DNA of 64,000 bases from Hydrogenophaga sp. (GTDB taxonomy: Bacteria > Pseudomonadota > Gammaproteobacteria > Burkholderiales > Burkholderiaceae_C): contig JAGKSX010000047.1 of assembly GCA_018993155.1 (NCBI GenBank), positions 1 to 64,000 on the forward strand. The letters run 5' to 3'. Numbering within the stretch: the stretch's first letter is position 1; each line of letters starts with the position of its first letter. Below, piece by piece: positions 11,570-22,163 of this stretch. The position numbers were made by a program, and so were the translations under genes. The notes under the pieces were generated by a model. It was not told where the DNA came from, searched no databases, and was given only the letters and a program-made list of their open reading frames with translations.

Positions 11570-12570
11570 TGCCGCTGGCCGGTCTCGGCGTTGAACCAGT
11601 GCAGGCGGTCCTCGCGCGGCTGGGCATGGATGGTGCTGCCGATGGCCGGCGCGCCCTGGTCCTCGTGGGTGCGGATGATCAGCATTTCGTCGCCCAGGCG
11701 GGCGTGCACCAGGCGCTCGGCGCCCAGCAGTTCCACGGTTTCCACCTGCAGCGCCCAGCCGGTGTCGCCCACGTCCAGGTGCTCGGGCCGGATGCCCAGG
11801 ATGCTGCCGGGGCGCCCACCTGGCGCGTGTTTCAGCAGGTTCATGGGCGGCGAGCCGATGAAGCTGGCCACGAAGGTCGTGGCCGGGCGCGAGTAGACCT
11901 CTTCTGGCGTGCCGAACTGCTCCATGTTGCCCGCGTTCATCACGATCATGCGTTCGGCCAGCGTCATCGCTTCGACCTGGTCGTGCGTGACGAACAGCGA
12001 GGTGATGCCCAGTTCGCGGTGCAGCTTCTGGATTTCCAGTCGGGTCTGGGCACGCAGCTTGGCGTCCAGGTTGGAGAGCGGCTCGTCGAACAGGAAGACC
12101 TGTGGCTGGCGCACGATCGCGCGCCCCATGGCCACGCGCTGGCGCTGGCCGCCCGAGAGCTCGCGCGGCTTGCGCTCGAGCAGGTGGCCGAGTTCGAGAA
12201 TCTTGGCGGCTTTGTCCACACGGGCGCGGATCTCTTCCTTGGGCACCTTGGCGATCTTCAGGCCGTAGGCCATGTTGTCGAAGTTCGTCATGTGCGGGTA
12301 GAGCGCGTAGTTCTGGAACACCATGGCGATGTCGCGCTGGGCCGGTTCCAGGTTGTTGACGACGCGGTCGCCGATGCGAAGTTCACCACCGGAGATTTCC
12401 TCCAGGCCCGCGACCATGCGCAGCAGCGTGGACTTGCCGCAGCCAGAAGGCCCGACGATGACGACGAACTCGCCATCCTGGATCTCGGCGTTCACCCCAT
12501 GGATGACCTGGTTGGCCTTGGGACCGATGCCGTAGCGCTTGACGATGTTGCGAAGTGAGAGAGAGGCCAT
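11566..12570 (-). CDS. ugpC: Glycerol-3-phosphate ABC transporter, ATP-binding protein
   Basis: ATPase of the UgpBAEC importer. Walker [11 protein letters not shown]-loop ([13 protein letters not shown]), signature [14 protein letters not shown] and Walker [15 protein letters not shown] are all intact, followed by a MalK-type TOBE regulatory domain over the last 100 residues. A generic MalK-family importer would look similar; the assignment to Ugp comes from the flanking ugpQ and ugpB/A/E. The start [14 protein letters not shown] is the normal N-terminus. Confidence 0.95.
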   Translation of the reverse strand: MASLSLRNIVKRYGIGPKANQVIHGVNAEIQDGEFVVIVGPSGCGKSTLLRMVAGLEEISGGELRIGDRVVNNLEPAQRDIAMVFQNYALYPHMTNFDNMAYGLKIAKVPKEEIRARVDKAAKILELGHLLERKPRELSGGQRQRVAMGRAIVRQPQVFLFDEPLSNLDAKLRAQTRLEIQKLHRELGITSLFVTHDQVEAMTLAERMIVMNAGNMEQFGTPEEVYSRPATTFVASFIGSPPMNLLKHAPGGRPGSILGIRPEHLDVGDTGWALQVETVELLGAERLVHARLGDEMLIIRTHEDQGAPAIGSTIHAQPREDRLHWFNAETGQRQ

Positions 12571-12606
12571 GGCGTTGTTGGGTTCGGATTGTTGTCGGTT
12601 GCCGGG

Positions 12607-13458
12607 TTATTTTTCGGTGTCCACCAGTCCCTTGACGAACCAGCGCTGCATGAAGATCACCACGAGCGCGGGCGGCAGCATGGCCAGCAGCGCGGTCGCC
12701 ATCACGATGTTCCACTCGTTGCCGGCGTCGCCGCCCGCGATCATGCGTTTGATGCCGATCACCACCGGGTACATCTCTTCCGAGGTGGTGACGAGCAACG
12801 GCCACAGGTACTGGTTCCAGCCGTAGATGAACTGGATCACGAACAGCGCGGCGATCGAGGTGCGCGACAAGGGCACCAGGATGTCCTTGAAGAACCGCAT
12901 CGGGCCAGCGCCATCCACGCGCGCGGCTTCCACCAGTTCGTCCGGCACCGTGAGGAAGAACTGCCGGAACAGGAAGGTCGCGGTGGCGGAGGCGATGAGG
13001 GGGACGGTCAGGCCCGCGTAGGTGTTGAGCATGCCCAAGTCGGACACCACCTGGTAGGTCGGGCCGATGCGCACTTCCACGGGCAGCATCAGCGTGATGA
13101 AGATCAGCCAGAAGCAGATGCCCTTGAACGGGAAGCGGAAGTAGACGATGGCGAAGGCCGACAGCAGCGAGATGGCGATCTTGCCGAAGGTGATGACGAG
13201 CGCCGTGACCAGGCTCACCCACATCATGCGCGCCACTGGCGCGCTGGAGCCCGGGCCGCTGCCGCCGCCGAACAGGGTGTCGCGGTAGGTCTGCCAGAAG
13301 TTGCTGCCGGGCAGCAAAGGCATGGGGGCTTGCACGATGTCCTGCGCGGTGTGGGTGGACGCCACGAACGCCAGGTACAGCGGGAAGCCGACGATGAGCA
13401 CGCCGAGCACCAGGATCAGGTGCGACAGCAGCGTCAGATAAGGACTGCGTTCAACCAT
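12607..13458 (-). CDS. ugpE: Glycerol-3-phosphate ABC transporter, permease UgpE
   Basis: Inner-membrane permease of the CUT1/MalG family, six predicted transmembrane helices. The cytoplasmic EAA loop that contacts the ATPase is EAARVDGAGPMRFFKDILVP. It pairs with UgpA to form the translocation channel. It starts within 2 bp of the ugpA stop, so coupling is likely, and a 36-bp gap precedes ugpC. Confidence 0.95.
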   Translation of the reverse strand: MVERSPYLTLLSHLILVLGVLIVGFPLYLAFVASTHTAQDIVQAPMPLLPGSNFWQTYRDTLFGGGSGPGSSAPVARMMWVSLVTALVITFGKIAISLLSAFAIVYFRFPFKGICFWLIFITLMLPVEVRIGPTYQVVSDLGMLNTYAGLTVPLIASATATFLFRQFFLTVPDELVEAARVDGAGPMRFFKDILVPLSRTSIAALFVIQFIYGWNQYLWPLLVTTSEEMYPVVIGIKRMIAGGDAGNEWNIVMATALLAMLPPALVVIFMQRWFVKGLVDTEK

Positions 13459-13459
13459 G

Positions 13460-14341
13460 TCAGTACTGCACTTTCTTCTCGACGTAGCGGAACTGGATCA
13501 CCGTGAGCACGATGACGATCACCATCAGCACCACCGACTGCGCGGCCGAGCCGCCCATGTCCATGGCCTTGAAGCCGTCGTGGTAGACCTTGTAGACCAG
13601 GATCGCGGTGTCGCGGCCCGGGCCGCCCTGCGTGGTCGCGTCCACGATGGCGAAGGTGTCGAAGAAGGCGTACACCACATTGATCACCAGCAGGAAGAAG
13701 GTGGTGGGTGACAGCAACGGGAACTGGATGCTCCAGAACCGGCGCCAGGGCCCCGCGCCGTCGATGGCGGCGGCCTCGATCAGCGACTTGGGGATCGACT
13801 GCAGCCCCGCGAGGAAGAACAGGAAGTTGTAGGAGATCTGCTTCCACACCGCCGCGATCACGATCAGCGTCATCGCGTGGTCGGAATTGAGCATGTGGTT
13901 CCAGTCGAAGCCCGACTGGCGCAGCATGTAGGCCACCACGCCGAGCGACGGCGAAAACATGAACATCCAGAGCACGCCAGCCACCGCCGGAGCCACGGCA
14001 TAGGGCAGCAGCAGCGCGGTCTTGTAGGCCAGTGCGCCTTTGATGATGCGGTCGGCGAAGATGGCCAGCACCAGCGAAATGGCAATGCCGAAACCCGCGA
14101 CCAGCACCGAGAAGAAGGCCGTGGTCTTGAAGGAGGCCAGGTAGCTCGGGTCTTCGAAAAGGTTTCTGAAGTTCTCGAACCCCACCCACTCCTTGGAAAA
14201 GCCGAACGAATCCTGCACCTGGAACGATTGCACCAGGGCCTGACCTGCCGGCCAGAAGAAGAAGATGCTGATGATGGCCAACTGCGGCGCCAGCAACACC
14301 CAGGGCAACCACGCAGAGCGAAAGAGCACGCGCTTTTCCAT
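13460..14341 (-). CDS. ugpA: Glycerol-3-phosphate ABC transporter, permease UgpA
   Basis: MalF-type inner-membrane permease with six predicted helices and no large periplasmic domain. The EAA loop reads [20 protein letters not shown]. 293 residues, the usual UgpA size. It is separated from the upstream ugpB by a 126-bp hairpin-containing gap, the only sizeable gap in the operon. Confidence 0.95.
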   Translation of the reverse strand: MEKRVLFRSAWLPWVLLAPQLAIISIFFFWPAGQALVQSFQVQDSFGFSKEWVGFENFRNLFEDPSYLASFKTTAFFSVLVAGFGIAISLVLAIFADRIIKGALAYKTALLLPYAVAPAVAGVLWMFMFSPSLGVVAYMLRQSGFDWNHMLNSDHAMTLIVIAAVWKQISYNFLFFLAGLQSIPKSLIEAAAIDGAGPWRRFWSIQFPLLSPTTFFLLVINVVYAFFDTFAIVDATTQGGPGRDTAILVYKVYHDGFKAMDMGGSAAQSVVLMVIVIVLTVIQFRYVEKKVQY

Positions 14342-14360
14342 GTCCAGTCTTTCTCAGTCT

Positions 14361-14447
14361 GTCAAAAAGACAACCCGCCGCTGTGCAAACCGCGGGGGTC
14401 TGCAGAGTGGCGGGCTATCGATGCCGACCAAAGGACTGGCGGGCATC
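14361..14447 (-). other. Hairpins between ugpB and ugpA (candidate attenuator or stability element)
   Basis: On the minus strand, GATGCC...GGCATC (14420-14447) forms one hairpin. CCCGCC...GGCGGG (14374-14379 with 14409-14414) forms a second with a long structured loop, followed by TTGTCTTTTT. Such intercistronic structures often protect a solute-binding-protein mRNA or terminate part of the transcripts. Seen by eye; no folding was run. Confidence 0.4.
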
Positions 14448-14467
14448 GTCAGGCTTCGGGCCAGAAT

Positions 14468-15787
14468 TTACTTGTTGGCGCGGGCGAAACGCACGAGCTG
14501 CTCGTTGCCTCGTGTCACGGCGGTGTCCAGCGCTTCCTTGGGCGACTTCTTGCCGGCCCAGATCTGCTCGGTTTCCTCGTCGATGATGGTGCGGATCTGA
14601 ACGAAGTTGCCCAAGCGGATGCCGCGCGACTTGTCGGTGGCCTTGCGGATCATCTGCGTCACCGCCACGTCGGTGCCCGGGTTCTTTTCATAGAAGCCGG
14701 ATGCCTCGGTCAGCTTGTAGGCTGCGGTGGTCACTGGCAGGTAGCCGGTGCGCTGGTGGCTGGCGGCCTGCACGCGGGTGTCATTCAGGAAGTTCAGGAA
14801 ATCGGCCACACCCTTGTACTCCGCAGGCTTCTTGCCGGCCATCACCCACAGGCTGGCACCGCCGATGGCGGTGTTCTGGGGCGCACCCTTGACATCGGCG
14901 TAATAGGGCAGGGCGGAGATGCCGTAGGCGAACTTGGCGTCCTTGGACACGCGGGCATACAGGCCCGACGAGCCCGTGATCATGGCGCACTCGCCCGAGG
15001 GGAAGGAGGCGTCGGGCGCGTTGCCGCGACCCTTGTAGACAAAGCTGCCTTCCTTGGAGGCCTTGGCGAGGTTCTCGAAGTGGCGCACGTGCAGCGGCGT
15101 GTTGATCATCAGCTGTGCGTCGTTGCCGTCGAAACCATTGTTCTTGGAGGCGAACAGGGTGTTGTGCCAGAGCGAGAAGCTCTCCAGCTGCGTCCAGCTG
15201 ATCCAGCTGGTGGTGAACGGGCAGGCGTGGCCGCTGGCTTTGAGCTTGGAGGCGGCGGCGAACACTTCGGGCCAGGTCTTGGGCGCTTTTTCGGGGTCCA
15301 GGCCGGCCTTCTTGAAGGCGTCCTTGTTGTAGTAGAAGATGGTGGTCGAGCTATTGAGCGGGTAGCTCAGCATCTGGCCGTTGGGGGCGGTGTAGTAGCC
15401 GGCCACGGCCGACACGTACTGCGTCGGGTCGAACTTGAAGCCGCCGTCGTTGAGCACCTTGGCGGCGGGCACGATGGCGCCCTTGCTGGCCATCATGGTC
15501 GCGGTACCGACCTCGAACACCTGCAGGATGTGCGGCGCATTGCCCGCGCGGAAGGCGGCAATGGCACCCGTCATGGACTCGTCGTACGTGCCCTTGTACG
15601 TGGGCACCACCTTGTACTGGCTCTGGCTGGCGTTGTACTGCTTGGCCAGGTCATTGACCCACTCGCCAAGCGCTGCGCTCATCGAGTGCCACCACTGGAT
15701 CTCGGTCGGCGCCTGGGCGTGGACCGGGCCGCTCATCAGGGCGGCGAGCGCCAGGGCGCCGGTCAAGGGAAGAAAACGCTTGTGCAT
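14468..15787 (-). CDS. ugpB: Periplasmic glycerol-3-phosphate-binding protein
   Basis: Substrate-binding protein delivering sn-glycerol-3-phosphate or glycerophosphodiesters to UgpAE. A signal peptide covers about residues 1-24 (LPLTGALALAALMSGPVHA, then QAP). The mature protein is a cluster D-type binding protein with the UgpB-like IQWWHSMSAALGEWV and YPLNSSTTIFYYNKDAF segments. The start is set by AAGGAG 8 nt before ATG; the frame stays open far upstream but without similarity. First gene of the operon, divergent from the large oxidoreductase. Confidence 0.95.
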   Translation of the reverse strand: MHKRFLPLTGALALAALMSGPVHAQAPTEIQWWHSMSAALGEWVNDLAKQYNASQSQYKVVPTYKGTYDESMTGAIAAFRAGNAPHILQVFEVGTATMMASKGAIVPAAKVLNDGGFKFDPTQYVSAVAGYYTAPNGQMLSYPLNSSTTIFYYNKDAFKKAGLDPEKAPKTWPEVFAAASKLKASGHACPFTTSWISWTQLESFSLWHNTLFASKNNGFDGNDAQLMINTPLHVRHFENLAKASKEGSFVYKGRGNAPDASFPSGECAMITGSSGLYARVSKDAKFAYGISALPYYADVKGAPQNTAIGGASLWVMAGKKPAEYKGVADFLNFLNDTRVQAASHQRTGYLPVTTAAYKLTEASGFYEKNPGTDVAVTQMIRKATDKSRGIRLGNFVQIRTIIDEETEQIWAGKKSPKEALDTAVTRGNEQLVRFARANK

Positions 15788-15973
15788 GGGTGTTGCTCCT
15801 TGGAATGGATGGTCGGAAACCGATGGGGGTAGGGTAGGGCTCCGATATGTCAAAACGATTGCACATGCGTTTCCCAGGTGTGACAACAGGGGTTTCCACA
15901 GGGGGGGTGGGTGAATGTTGCGCTGCGGTACCATCCTGGGTTCTTTACTGTCATGCTGGCGACTGCCACACAC

Positions 15974-18900
15974 ATGAACGCACCCACACCGCTTTCGTTG
16001 CTCGCCACCGCCACCGACGATGCGCCACGTTTGCGCGAGATTCCCTACAACTACACCTCCTTCTCGGATCGTGAAATTGTGCTGCGCTTGCTCGGCGAGC
16101 GCGCCTGGGGCCTGCTGGACGAGCTGAGGGGTGAGCGCCGCACGGGCCGCTCCGCCCGCATGCTGTACGAGGTGTTGGGTGACATCTGGGTGGTGCAGCG
16201 CAACCCCTACCTGCAGGACGACCTGCTCGACAGCCCCAAGCGCCGCCAACAGCTGGTGGACGCCTTGCACCACCGGCTGGCCGAAGTGCAGAAACGCCGC
16301 ACGCCACAGGACGACGCGGTGCGCGATGGCCTGGTGGCCGAGTTGCTCACGGCGGCCCGCGCGGCGGTTGATCAGTTCTCCCGCTCGTTTCAGGACATGG
16401 CCGCGCTGCGCCAGCGCGCCACCAAGGCGCTGCGCCGGCTGACGGCCAAGGACAACATCAAGTTCGACGGCCTCTCGCGCGTCTCGCACGTGACCGACGC
16501 GACCGACTGGCGCGTGGAATACCCCTTCGTGGTGCTCACGCCCGACACCGAGACGGAAATGGCCTTGCTGGTCAAGGGCTGCTACGAGCTCGGCCTGACC
16601 ATCATCCCGCGAGGGGGTGGCACCGGCTACACGGGCGGCGCGATTCCGCTGACCTGGAAGAGCGCGGTGATCAACACCGAGAAGCTCGAGGCCATGACCG
16701 AGGTGGAGTGGGTGAAGGTGCCCGGGCACGACAAGCCGTTGCCCACCATCTGGACCGAAGCCGGCGTCGTGACCCAGCGCGTGTCCGACGCCGCCGACCG
16801 CGCGGGTCACGTGTTCGCGGTGGATCCGACCTCGGCCGAGGCCTCATGCATTGGCGGCAACATCGCCATGAACGCAGGCGGCAAGAAGGCCGTGCTGTGG
16901 GGCACGGCGCTGGACAACCTGGTGTCGTGGCGCATGGTCACACCGCAGGCCCAGTGGCTGGAAGTCACCCGGCTGGACCACAACCTGGGCAAGATCCACG
17001 ACGCCGAGGTCGCGACCTTCGGGCTCCAGTACTTCGAGGCCGACGGCAAGACCCCGGTGCGCAGCGAGCAACTGGTGATCCCGGGCAAGACCTTCCGCAA
17101 GGAAGGCCTGGGCAAGGACGTGACCGACAAGTTCCTCAGTGGCCTGCCGGGCATCCAGAAGGAGGGTTGCGATGGCCTGATCACCAGCGCGCGCTGGGTG
17201 GTGCACCGCATGCCCGACCACGTGCGCACCGTGTGCCTGGAGTTCTTCGGCAATCCCAAGGATTGCGTGCCGTCCATCGTGGACATCAAGGACTTCATGT
17301 TCGGCGAGATGAAGCGCCCGGGCGGCGCCATCCTGGCCGGCCTGGAGCACCTCGACGACCGTTACCTCAAGGCCGTGGGCTACGCCACCAAGAGCAAGCG
17401 CGGCACCCTGCCCAAGATGGTGCTGATCGGCGACATCGTGGGCGACGACGCCGATGCCGTGGCGCGTGCCACCAGCGAAGTGATCCGCCTGGCGAATTCG
17501 CGCAGCGGCGAGGGCTTCGTGGCCATCAGCGCCGAGGCGCGCAAGAAGTTCTGGCTGGACCGCAAGCGCACGGCAGCCATCAGCCGGCACACCAATGCCT
17601 TCAAGATCAACGAAGACGTGGTGATCCCGCTGCCGCGCATGGGCGAGTACACCGAGGGCATTGAGCGCATCAACATCGAGCTGTCGCTGCGCAACAAGAT
17701 CAAGCTGGCCGACGCGCTCGAGGCCTTCTTCGCCAGGGGCAACCTGCCGCTGGGCAAGACCGACGACGCCAGCGACATCCCCAGCGCCGAGCTGCTGGAA
17801 GACCGCGTGCAGCAGGCGCTGGCCCTGGTGCGCGAAGTGCGCACGCTCTGGGCGGGCTGGCTGAGCGACCTGGATGCGCTGTTCCCGCAGCTGCAGGACC
17901 ACCGCCTGCGCGCGAGCTGGAAGACGCAGATCCGCGCGCCGCTGCAGGCCATCTTCTCTGGCGCGGCGTTCGGCCCCTTGCTGGCCGAATGCACCGCCCT
18001 CCACCAGCGCGTGCTCAAGGGCCGCGTGTGGGTGGCGCTGCACATGCACGCTGGTGACGGCAACGTGCACACCAACATCCCGGTCAACAGCGACGACTAC
18101 GAGATGCTGCAGACCGCGCACGAGGCTGTGGCGCGCATCATGGTGCTCGCGCGCCAGCTCGACGGTGTGATATCGGGTGAACACGGCATCGGGATCACCA
18201 AGCTGGAGTTCCTCACCGACGAGGAGCTGCAACCCTTCGCGGACTACAAGCAACGCGTCGACCCCGAGGGTCGCTTCAACAAGGGCAAGCTGCTGCGCCA
18301 GGGGCCGGTGGGCGACGCCAGCCTGCGCAGCGCCGACCTGTCCAACGCCTACACGCCCAGCTTCGGCCTGATGGGGCACGAATCGATCATCATGCAGCGC
18401 AGCGAGATCGGCGCCATCGCCGACAGCGTCAAGGACTGCCTGCGCTGCGGCAAGTGCAAGCCGGTGTGCGCCACGCACGTGCCACGCGCCAACCTGCTCT
18501 ATTCCCCGCGCAACAAGATCCTGGCCACCTCGCTGCTGGTCGAGGCCTTCCTGTACGAAGAGCAGACCCGCCGCGGCATCAGCATCAAGCACTGGGAAGA
18601 GTTCGAGGACGTGGCCGACCACTGCACGGTGTGCCACAAGTGCCTGAGCCCCTGCCCCGTCAAGATCGACTTCGGCGACGTGACCATGAACATGCGCAAC
18701 CTGCTGCGCAAGATGGGCCAGAAGAGCTTCCGGCCCGGCAATGCGGCGGCCATGTTCTTCCTGAACGCGACCAACCCCGAGACCATCAAGTTCGTGCGCG
18801 GTGCCATGGTGGGCGCGGGCTTCAAGGCCCAGCGCCTGGCCAACGACCTGCTCCAGCGCCTCGCGCGCAGGCAGACCGGCGCGCCCCCGGCCACCCTGGG

Positions 18901-19852
18901 CCCCGCGCCGATCAAGGAGCAGGTGATCCACTTCATCAACAAGAAGATGCCCGGTGGCCTGCCCAAGAAGACCGCCCGCGCCTTGCTGGACATCGAAGAC
19001 AAGGACTACGTGCCCATCATCCGCAACCCCTCGGCCACCACGGCCGAGACGGAGGCGGTGTTCTACTTCCCGGGCTGTGGCTCGGAGCGCCTGTTCTCGC
19101 AGGTGGGCTTGGCCACCCAGGCCATGCTCTGGCATGCCGGCGTGCAGACGGTATTGCCACCGGGCTACCTGTGCTGTGGGTACCCGCAGCGTGGCAGCGG
19201 CCAGTTCGACAAGGCCGAGAAGATGATCACCGACAACCGGGTGCTGTTCCACCGGGTCGCCAACACGCTCAACTACCTGGACATCAAGACCGTGGTGGTG
19301 AGCTGCGGCACCTGCTACGACCAGCTGCAGGGTTACGAGTTCGACCAGATCTTCCCGGGCTGCCGCATCATCGACATCCACGAGTACCTGCTGGAAAAGG
19401 GCATCACCTTGCCGGCCGGGCAGGGTGGTTACCTGTACCACGACCCTTGCCACACGCCGATGAAGCTGCAGGACCCGATGAAGACGGTCAAGGCGCTGGT
19501 GGGCGACAACGTGGTGGAGAGCAAGCGTTGCTGCGGCGAATCGGGCACGCTGGGCGTGACCCGGCCCGACATTTCGACCCAGGTCCGTTTCCGCAAGGAA
19601 GAGGAAATCCAGAAGGGCGAAGCCGCCCTGCGCGCCGCCGGCACCGTGGGCGCGAACGACAACGTCAAGATCCTCACCTCGTGCCCGAGTTGCCTGCAAG
19701 GCCTGAGCCGCTATGGCGACGACCTCAAGTCCGGCCTGCTGGAAGCCGATTACATCGTGGTGGAGATGGCGCGCCAGATCCTGGGCGAAGAGTGGCTGCC
19801 CGAGTACGTGGCCAAGGCCAACGAAGGCGGCATCGAGCGCGTGCTCGTCTGA
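15974..19852 (+). CDS. Giant FAD/[4Fe-4S] oxidoreductase with DUF3683 N-terminus
   Basis: About 1292 residues joining modules usually found on separate proteins. In order: an N-terminal DUF3683 region (about 1-170); a PCMH/FAD-binding domain ([11 protein letters not shown] near 215, [12 protein letters not shown] near 285); an FAD-oxidase C-terminal domain with [13 protein letters not shown] and GEHGIGITK; two 4Fe-4S motifs ([11 protein letters not shown] near 822, [11 protein letters not shown] near 884); and CCG-type cysteine domains (CCGYP near 1066, CGTCYDQL near 1111, CCGESG near 1186). This equals a D-lactate or glycolate dehydrogenase (GlcD-like) fused to a GlcF/GlpC-like electron-transfer unit. 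The substrate is not shown by the sequence. ATGs at 15911 and 15953 are alternative starts. Confidence 0.88.
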   Translation: MNAPTPLSLLATATDDAPRLREIPYNYTSFSDREIVLRLLGERAWGLLDELRGERRTGRSARMLYEVLGDIWVVQRNPYLQDDLLDSPKRRQQLVDALHHRLAEVQKRRTPQDDAVRDGLVAELLTAARAAVDQFSRSFQDMAALRQRATKALRRLTAKDNIKFDGLSRVSHVTDATDWRVEYPFVVLTPDTETEMALLVKGCYELGLTIIPRGGGTGYTGGAIPLTWKSAVINTEKLEAMTEVEWVKVPGHDKPLPTIWTEAGVVTQRVSDAADRAGHVFAVDPTSAEASCIGGNIAMNAGGKKAVLWGTALDNLVSWRMVTPQAQWLEVTRLDHNLGKIHDAEVATFGLQYFEADGKTPVRSEQLVIPGKTFRKEGLGKDVTDKFLSGLPGIQKEGCDGLITSARWVVHRMPDHVRTVCLEFFGNPKDCVPSIVDIKDFMFGEMKRPGGAILAGLEHLDDRYLKAVGYATKSKRGTLPKMVLIGDIVGDDADAVARATSEVIRLANSRSGEGFVAISAEARKKFWLDRKRTAAISRHTNAFKINEDVVIPLPRMGEYTEGIERINIELSLRNKIKLADALEAFFARGNLPLGKTDDASDIPSAELLEDRVQQALALVREVRTLWAGWLSDLDALFPQLQDHRLRASWKTQIRAPLQAIFSGAAFGPLLAECTALHQRVLKGRVWVALHMHAGDGNVHTNIPVNSDDYEMLQTAHEAVARIMVLARQLDGVISGEHGIGITKLEFLTDEELQPFADYKQRVDPEGRFNKGKLLRQGPVGDASLRSADLSNAYTPSFGLMGHESIIMQRSEIGAIADSVKDCLRCGKCKPVCATHVPRANLLYSPRNKILATSLLVEAFLYEEQTRRGISIKHWEEFEDVADHCTVCHKCLSPCPVKIDFGDVTMNMRNLLRKMGQKSFRPGNAAAMFFLNATNPETIKFVRGAMVGAGFKAQRLANDLLQRLARRQTGAPPATLGPAPIKEQVIHFINKKMPGGLPKKTARALLDIEDKDYVPIIRNPSATTAETEAVFYFPGCGSERLFSQVGLATQAMLWHAGVQTVLPPGYLCCGYPQRGSGQFDKAEKMITDNRVLFHRVANTLNYLDIKTVVVSCGTCYDQLQGYEFDQIFPGCRIIDIHEYLLEKGITLPAGQGGYLYHDPCHTPMKLQDPMKTVKALVGDNVVESKRCCGESGTLGVTRPDISTQVRFRKEEEIQKGEAALRAAGTVGANDNVKILTSCPSCLQGLSRYGDDLKSGLLEADYIVVEMARQILGEEWLPEYVAKANEGGIERVLV

Positions 19853-19875
19853 CCCGACCGACAACGGAGATTTTC

Positions 19876-20289
19876 ATGGCCGGCCTCGACAAGAACACCC
19901 CCTCGCCGCAGTCGATCACCCTGCACCAGCAGTCGCGGGTGCTGGAAATCGGCTTTTCCGACGGCAGCGAGTTCAAGATCCCGTTCGAGCTGATGCGGGT
20001 CTATTCCCCTTCGGCCGAGGTGCAGGGCCATGGCAAGGGCCAGGAGGTGCTGCAGACTGGCAAGCGCGAGGTCGGGGTCTTGGCGCTGGAGCCGGTCGGC
20101 AACTACGCGGTGCAGCCCACCTTCTCCGACGGCCACAGCTCGGGCATCTTCTCCTGGGACTACCTGTATTTCCTGGGTTCGAAGCAGGCCGACCTGTGGG
20201 CCGAGTACCTGGAACGTCTGCAGGCTGCCGGCGTGGAGCGCGACGCCCCCATGCCGGACAAGGGTGGCCACGCCTGCGGCAGCCACTGA
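19876..20289 (+). CDS. DUF971 (GBBH-like N-terminal) protein
   Basis: 137-residue stand-alone version of the small domain found at the N-terminus of gamma-butyrobetaine hydroxylases (DUF971). Visible family features are the opening [35 protein letters not shown] and the aromatic [11 protein letters not shown] strand, plus a C-terminal HACGSH tail that could bind metal. An ACGGAGA motif precedes the ATG by about 6 nt. It sits 17 bp before ubiE, a very common arrangement in betaproteobacteria, so a role linked to Fe-S or quinone metabolism is often suspected but is not shown here. Confidence 0.85.
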   Translation: MAGLDKNTPSPQSITLHQQSRVLEIGFSDGSEFKIPFELMRVYSPSAEVQGHGKGQEVLQTGKREVGVLALEPVGNYAVQPTFSDGHSSGIFSWDYLYFLGSKQADLWAEYLERLQAAGVERDAPMPDKGGHACGSH

Positions 20290-20306
20290 AGCGAGGAAAT
20301 TCCACC

Positions 20307-21038
20307 ATGGCCTCCACCCATTTCGGTTTCAAGACCGTCGACGAAGGCGAGAAGGCGCAGCGCGTGCGCAGCGTGTTCGACTCGGTCGCACCCAAATACG
20401 ACGTGATGAACGACCTCATGTCGGCCGGGCTGCATCGCCTCTGGAAGCGCTACACCATCACCGTGGCCAACCCGCAGCCGGGCCAGCAGGTGCTCGACAT
20501 CGCCGGTGGCACCGGCGACCTCTCGCTGGCGTTTGCCCGCAAGGTGGGCCCCACCGGTCGCGTGGTGCACACCGACATCAACGAGGCCATGCTGCGCGAG
20601 GGCCGCTCGCGCCTGCTTGATTTGGGCGTGGTGCTGCCCAGCATGGTGTGCGACGCCGAGAAGCTGCCGTTCGCCAACGAGTCGTTCGATTTTGTTTCGG
20701 TGGCTTTCGGCCTGCGCAACATGACGCACAAGGAACTTGCACTGGCTGAAATGCATCGGACCCTCAAGCCGGGGGGCAAATTGCTGGTGCTGGAGTTTTC
20801 CCGGGTGGCGAAACCGCTCGAGAAGGCTTATGACTGGTATTCGTTCAACGTGCTGCCCAAATTGGGCAAGCTGGTGGCCAACGACGAGAGCAGCTACCGC
20901 TACCTCGCGGAGTCCATCCGCATGCACCCGGGGCAGGAAGAGTTGCGGCAGATGATGCGCACGGCCGGATTTGGCCATGTGGACGTGCACAACCTCAGCG
21001 CCGGGGTGGTGGCGTTGCACATGGGCATCAAGTGTTGA
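20307..21038 (+). CDS. ubiE: Ubiquinone/menaquinone C-methyltransferase UbiE
   Basis: SAM-dependent C-methylation of the ubiquinone precursor ring (and of demethylmenaquinone where present). The SAM site is [15 protein letters not shown], with the UbiE signatures [17 protein letters not shown] and [15 protein letters not shown]. The 243-residue length is standard. It is followed by a Tim44-like gene and then ubiJ-ubiB, so three quinone-synthesis genes lie within 4 kb on one strand. Confidence 0.97.
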   Translation: MASTHFGFKTVDEGEKAQRVRSVFDSVAPKYDVMNDLMSAGLHRLWKRYTITVANPQPGQQVLDIAGGTGDLSLAFARKVGPTGRVVHTDINEAMLREGRSRLLDLGVVLPSMVCDAEKLPFANESFDFVSVAFGLRNMTHKELALAEMHRTLKPGGKLLVLEFSRVAKPLEKAYDWYSFNVLPKLGKLVANDESSYRYLAESIRMHPGQEELRQMMRTAGFGHVDVHNLSAGVVALHMGIKC

Positions 21039-21080
21039 ATGGGTTTTTCAGGTTCTCTGTTGTTTGAAGGAGGCAAAAGC

Positions 21081-22082
21081 ATGAACAAATTGTGGTCGGT
21101 GTTGCTGGTGTTCGCGATGGCGCTGGGCACCCAGGATGTGTGGGCCAAGCGCATGGGCGGTGGCGCGTCGTTCGGCAAACAGTCGGGCAACGTGACGCAG
21201 CGCAGCAGCGCGCCGCCGTCCCAGCAGGCCGCGCCGCAGCAGGCGCCTGCCCAGAACGCGGCGGCGGCCCGTCCGGCCACCGCCAATCCGGCTGCCGCGG
21301 CGGCGCCCAAGCGGCCCTGGGGCGCCATGCTCGGTGGCCTGGCCGCCGGTCTGGGCCTGGCCTGGCTGGCCTCTTCCCTGGGCCTGGGCGAAGCCTTTGG
21401 CCAGATCCTGCTGTTCGCCCTGCTGGCGATGGTGGTCATGGCGGTGATCGGCATGGTGATGCGCCGCCGCGCGCCCGCGGCGGCTGCTCCGGGTGGCATG
21501 GCCTACCAAGGCGCAGGCCCGGCCGGCCAGTCGCAGTACGACCCGGCCACGCCGCGCAGCTACAGCCCGCAGAACGTCGGCAACGATGCCTCGGCCCGGC
21601 CCTGGGAGCGCAGCGGCCCGGCCGCGCTGGACCACTCCCACCGCCCTGTCGGCGGTTCCATGATCGGTTCGGCGCTTGGCGGCAGCCAGAGCTGGGGCGT
21701 TCCCGCCGGTTTTGATGCCGAGGGCTTCCTCAAGGCCTCCAAGGCCAACTTCGTGAGCCTGCAGGATGCCTGGGACCGTTCCGACATCCCTGCGCTGCGC
21801 GCGATGATGACCGACGACATGCTCCAGCAGATCCGCGGCCAGCTGGCCGAGCGCGAGCAAGCCCGCGGTGGGGCCAACAAGACCGAGGTCGTCATGCTGG
21901 ACGCGCAGTTGCTCGGCATCGAGGAACTGCAGGGCGAGTACATGGCCAGTGTCGAGTTCTCCGGTCTCATCCGCGAGGACGCGTCCGCCGGTCCCAACCC
22001 GTTCCGCGAAGTCTGGAACATCACCCGCCCGAAGAACGGCCCGGGCGGCTGGCTGGTGGCGGGCGTGCAAGCGCTGCAGTGA
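21081..22082 (+). CDS. Tim44-like domain membrane protein
   Basis: 333-residue protein with an N-terminal signal or anchor (about 1-22), a Gln/Ala/Pro-rich linker, two adjacent hydrophobic segments (AMLGGLAAGLGLAWLASSLG and ILLFALLAMVVMAVIGMVM) and a C-terminal Tim44-like domain beginning near FLKASKANFVSLQDAWD. The fold is shared with mitochondrial Tim44 and MRPL45; the bacterial function is unknown. The start follows GGAGG by about 7 nt (gaaggaggcaaaagc-ATG); an ATG 42 bp upstream has no such site. Its place between ubiE and ubiJ is conserved in related genera. Confidence 0.85.
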   Translation: MNKLWSVLLVFAMALGTQDVWAKRMGGGASFGKQSGNVTQRSSAPPSQQAAPQQAPAQNAAAARPATANPAAAAAPKRPWGAMLGGLAAGLGLAWLASSLGLGEAFGQILLFALLAMVVMAVIGMVMRRRAPAAAAPGGMAYQGAGPAGQSQYDPATPRSYSPQNVGNDASARPWERSGPAALDHSHRPVGGSMIGSALGGSQSWGVPAGFDAEGFLKASKANFVSLQDAWDRSDIPALRAMMTDDMLQQIRGQLAEREQARGGANKTEVVMLDAQLLGIEELQGEYMASVEFSGLIREDASAGPNPFREVWNITRPKNGPGGWLVAGVQALQ

Positions 22083-22163
22083 TGCCGCAGGGGCTGCCTC
22101 GCCAGCCCGGCTGATGCACGCTGACGCCGTGCCTCGCGCTTTATCCGTCAAAATCGGGTGGTC

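Noticed and set aside
15948-15954. CTGTCAT, a Pho-box half-site between ugpB and the oxidoreductase gene
   Set aside because: A PhoB site needs a second copy 11 bp away; the nearest CTGCCAC is 15 bp along and the orientation favours the oxidoreductase gene. PhoB control of ugp here is possible but not supported by this motif.
16844-19864. About 1000-codon open frame antisense to the giant oxidoreductase
   Set aside because: Shadow of the third-position G/C bias; composition is unnatural (His, Ala, Gly, Arg) and the sense strand encodes clear domains throughout.
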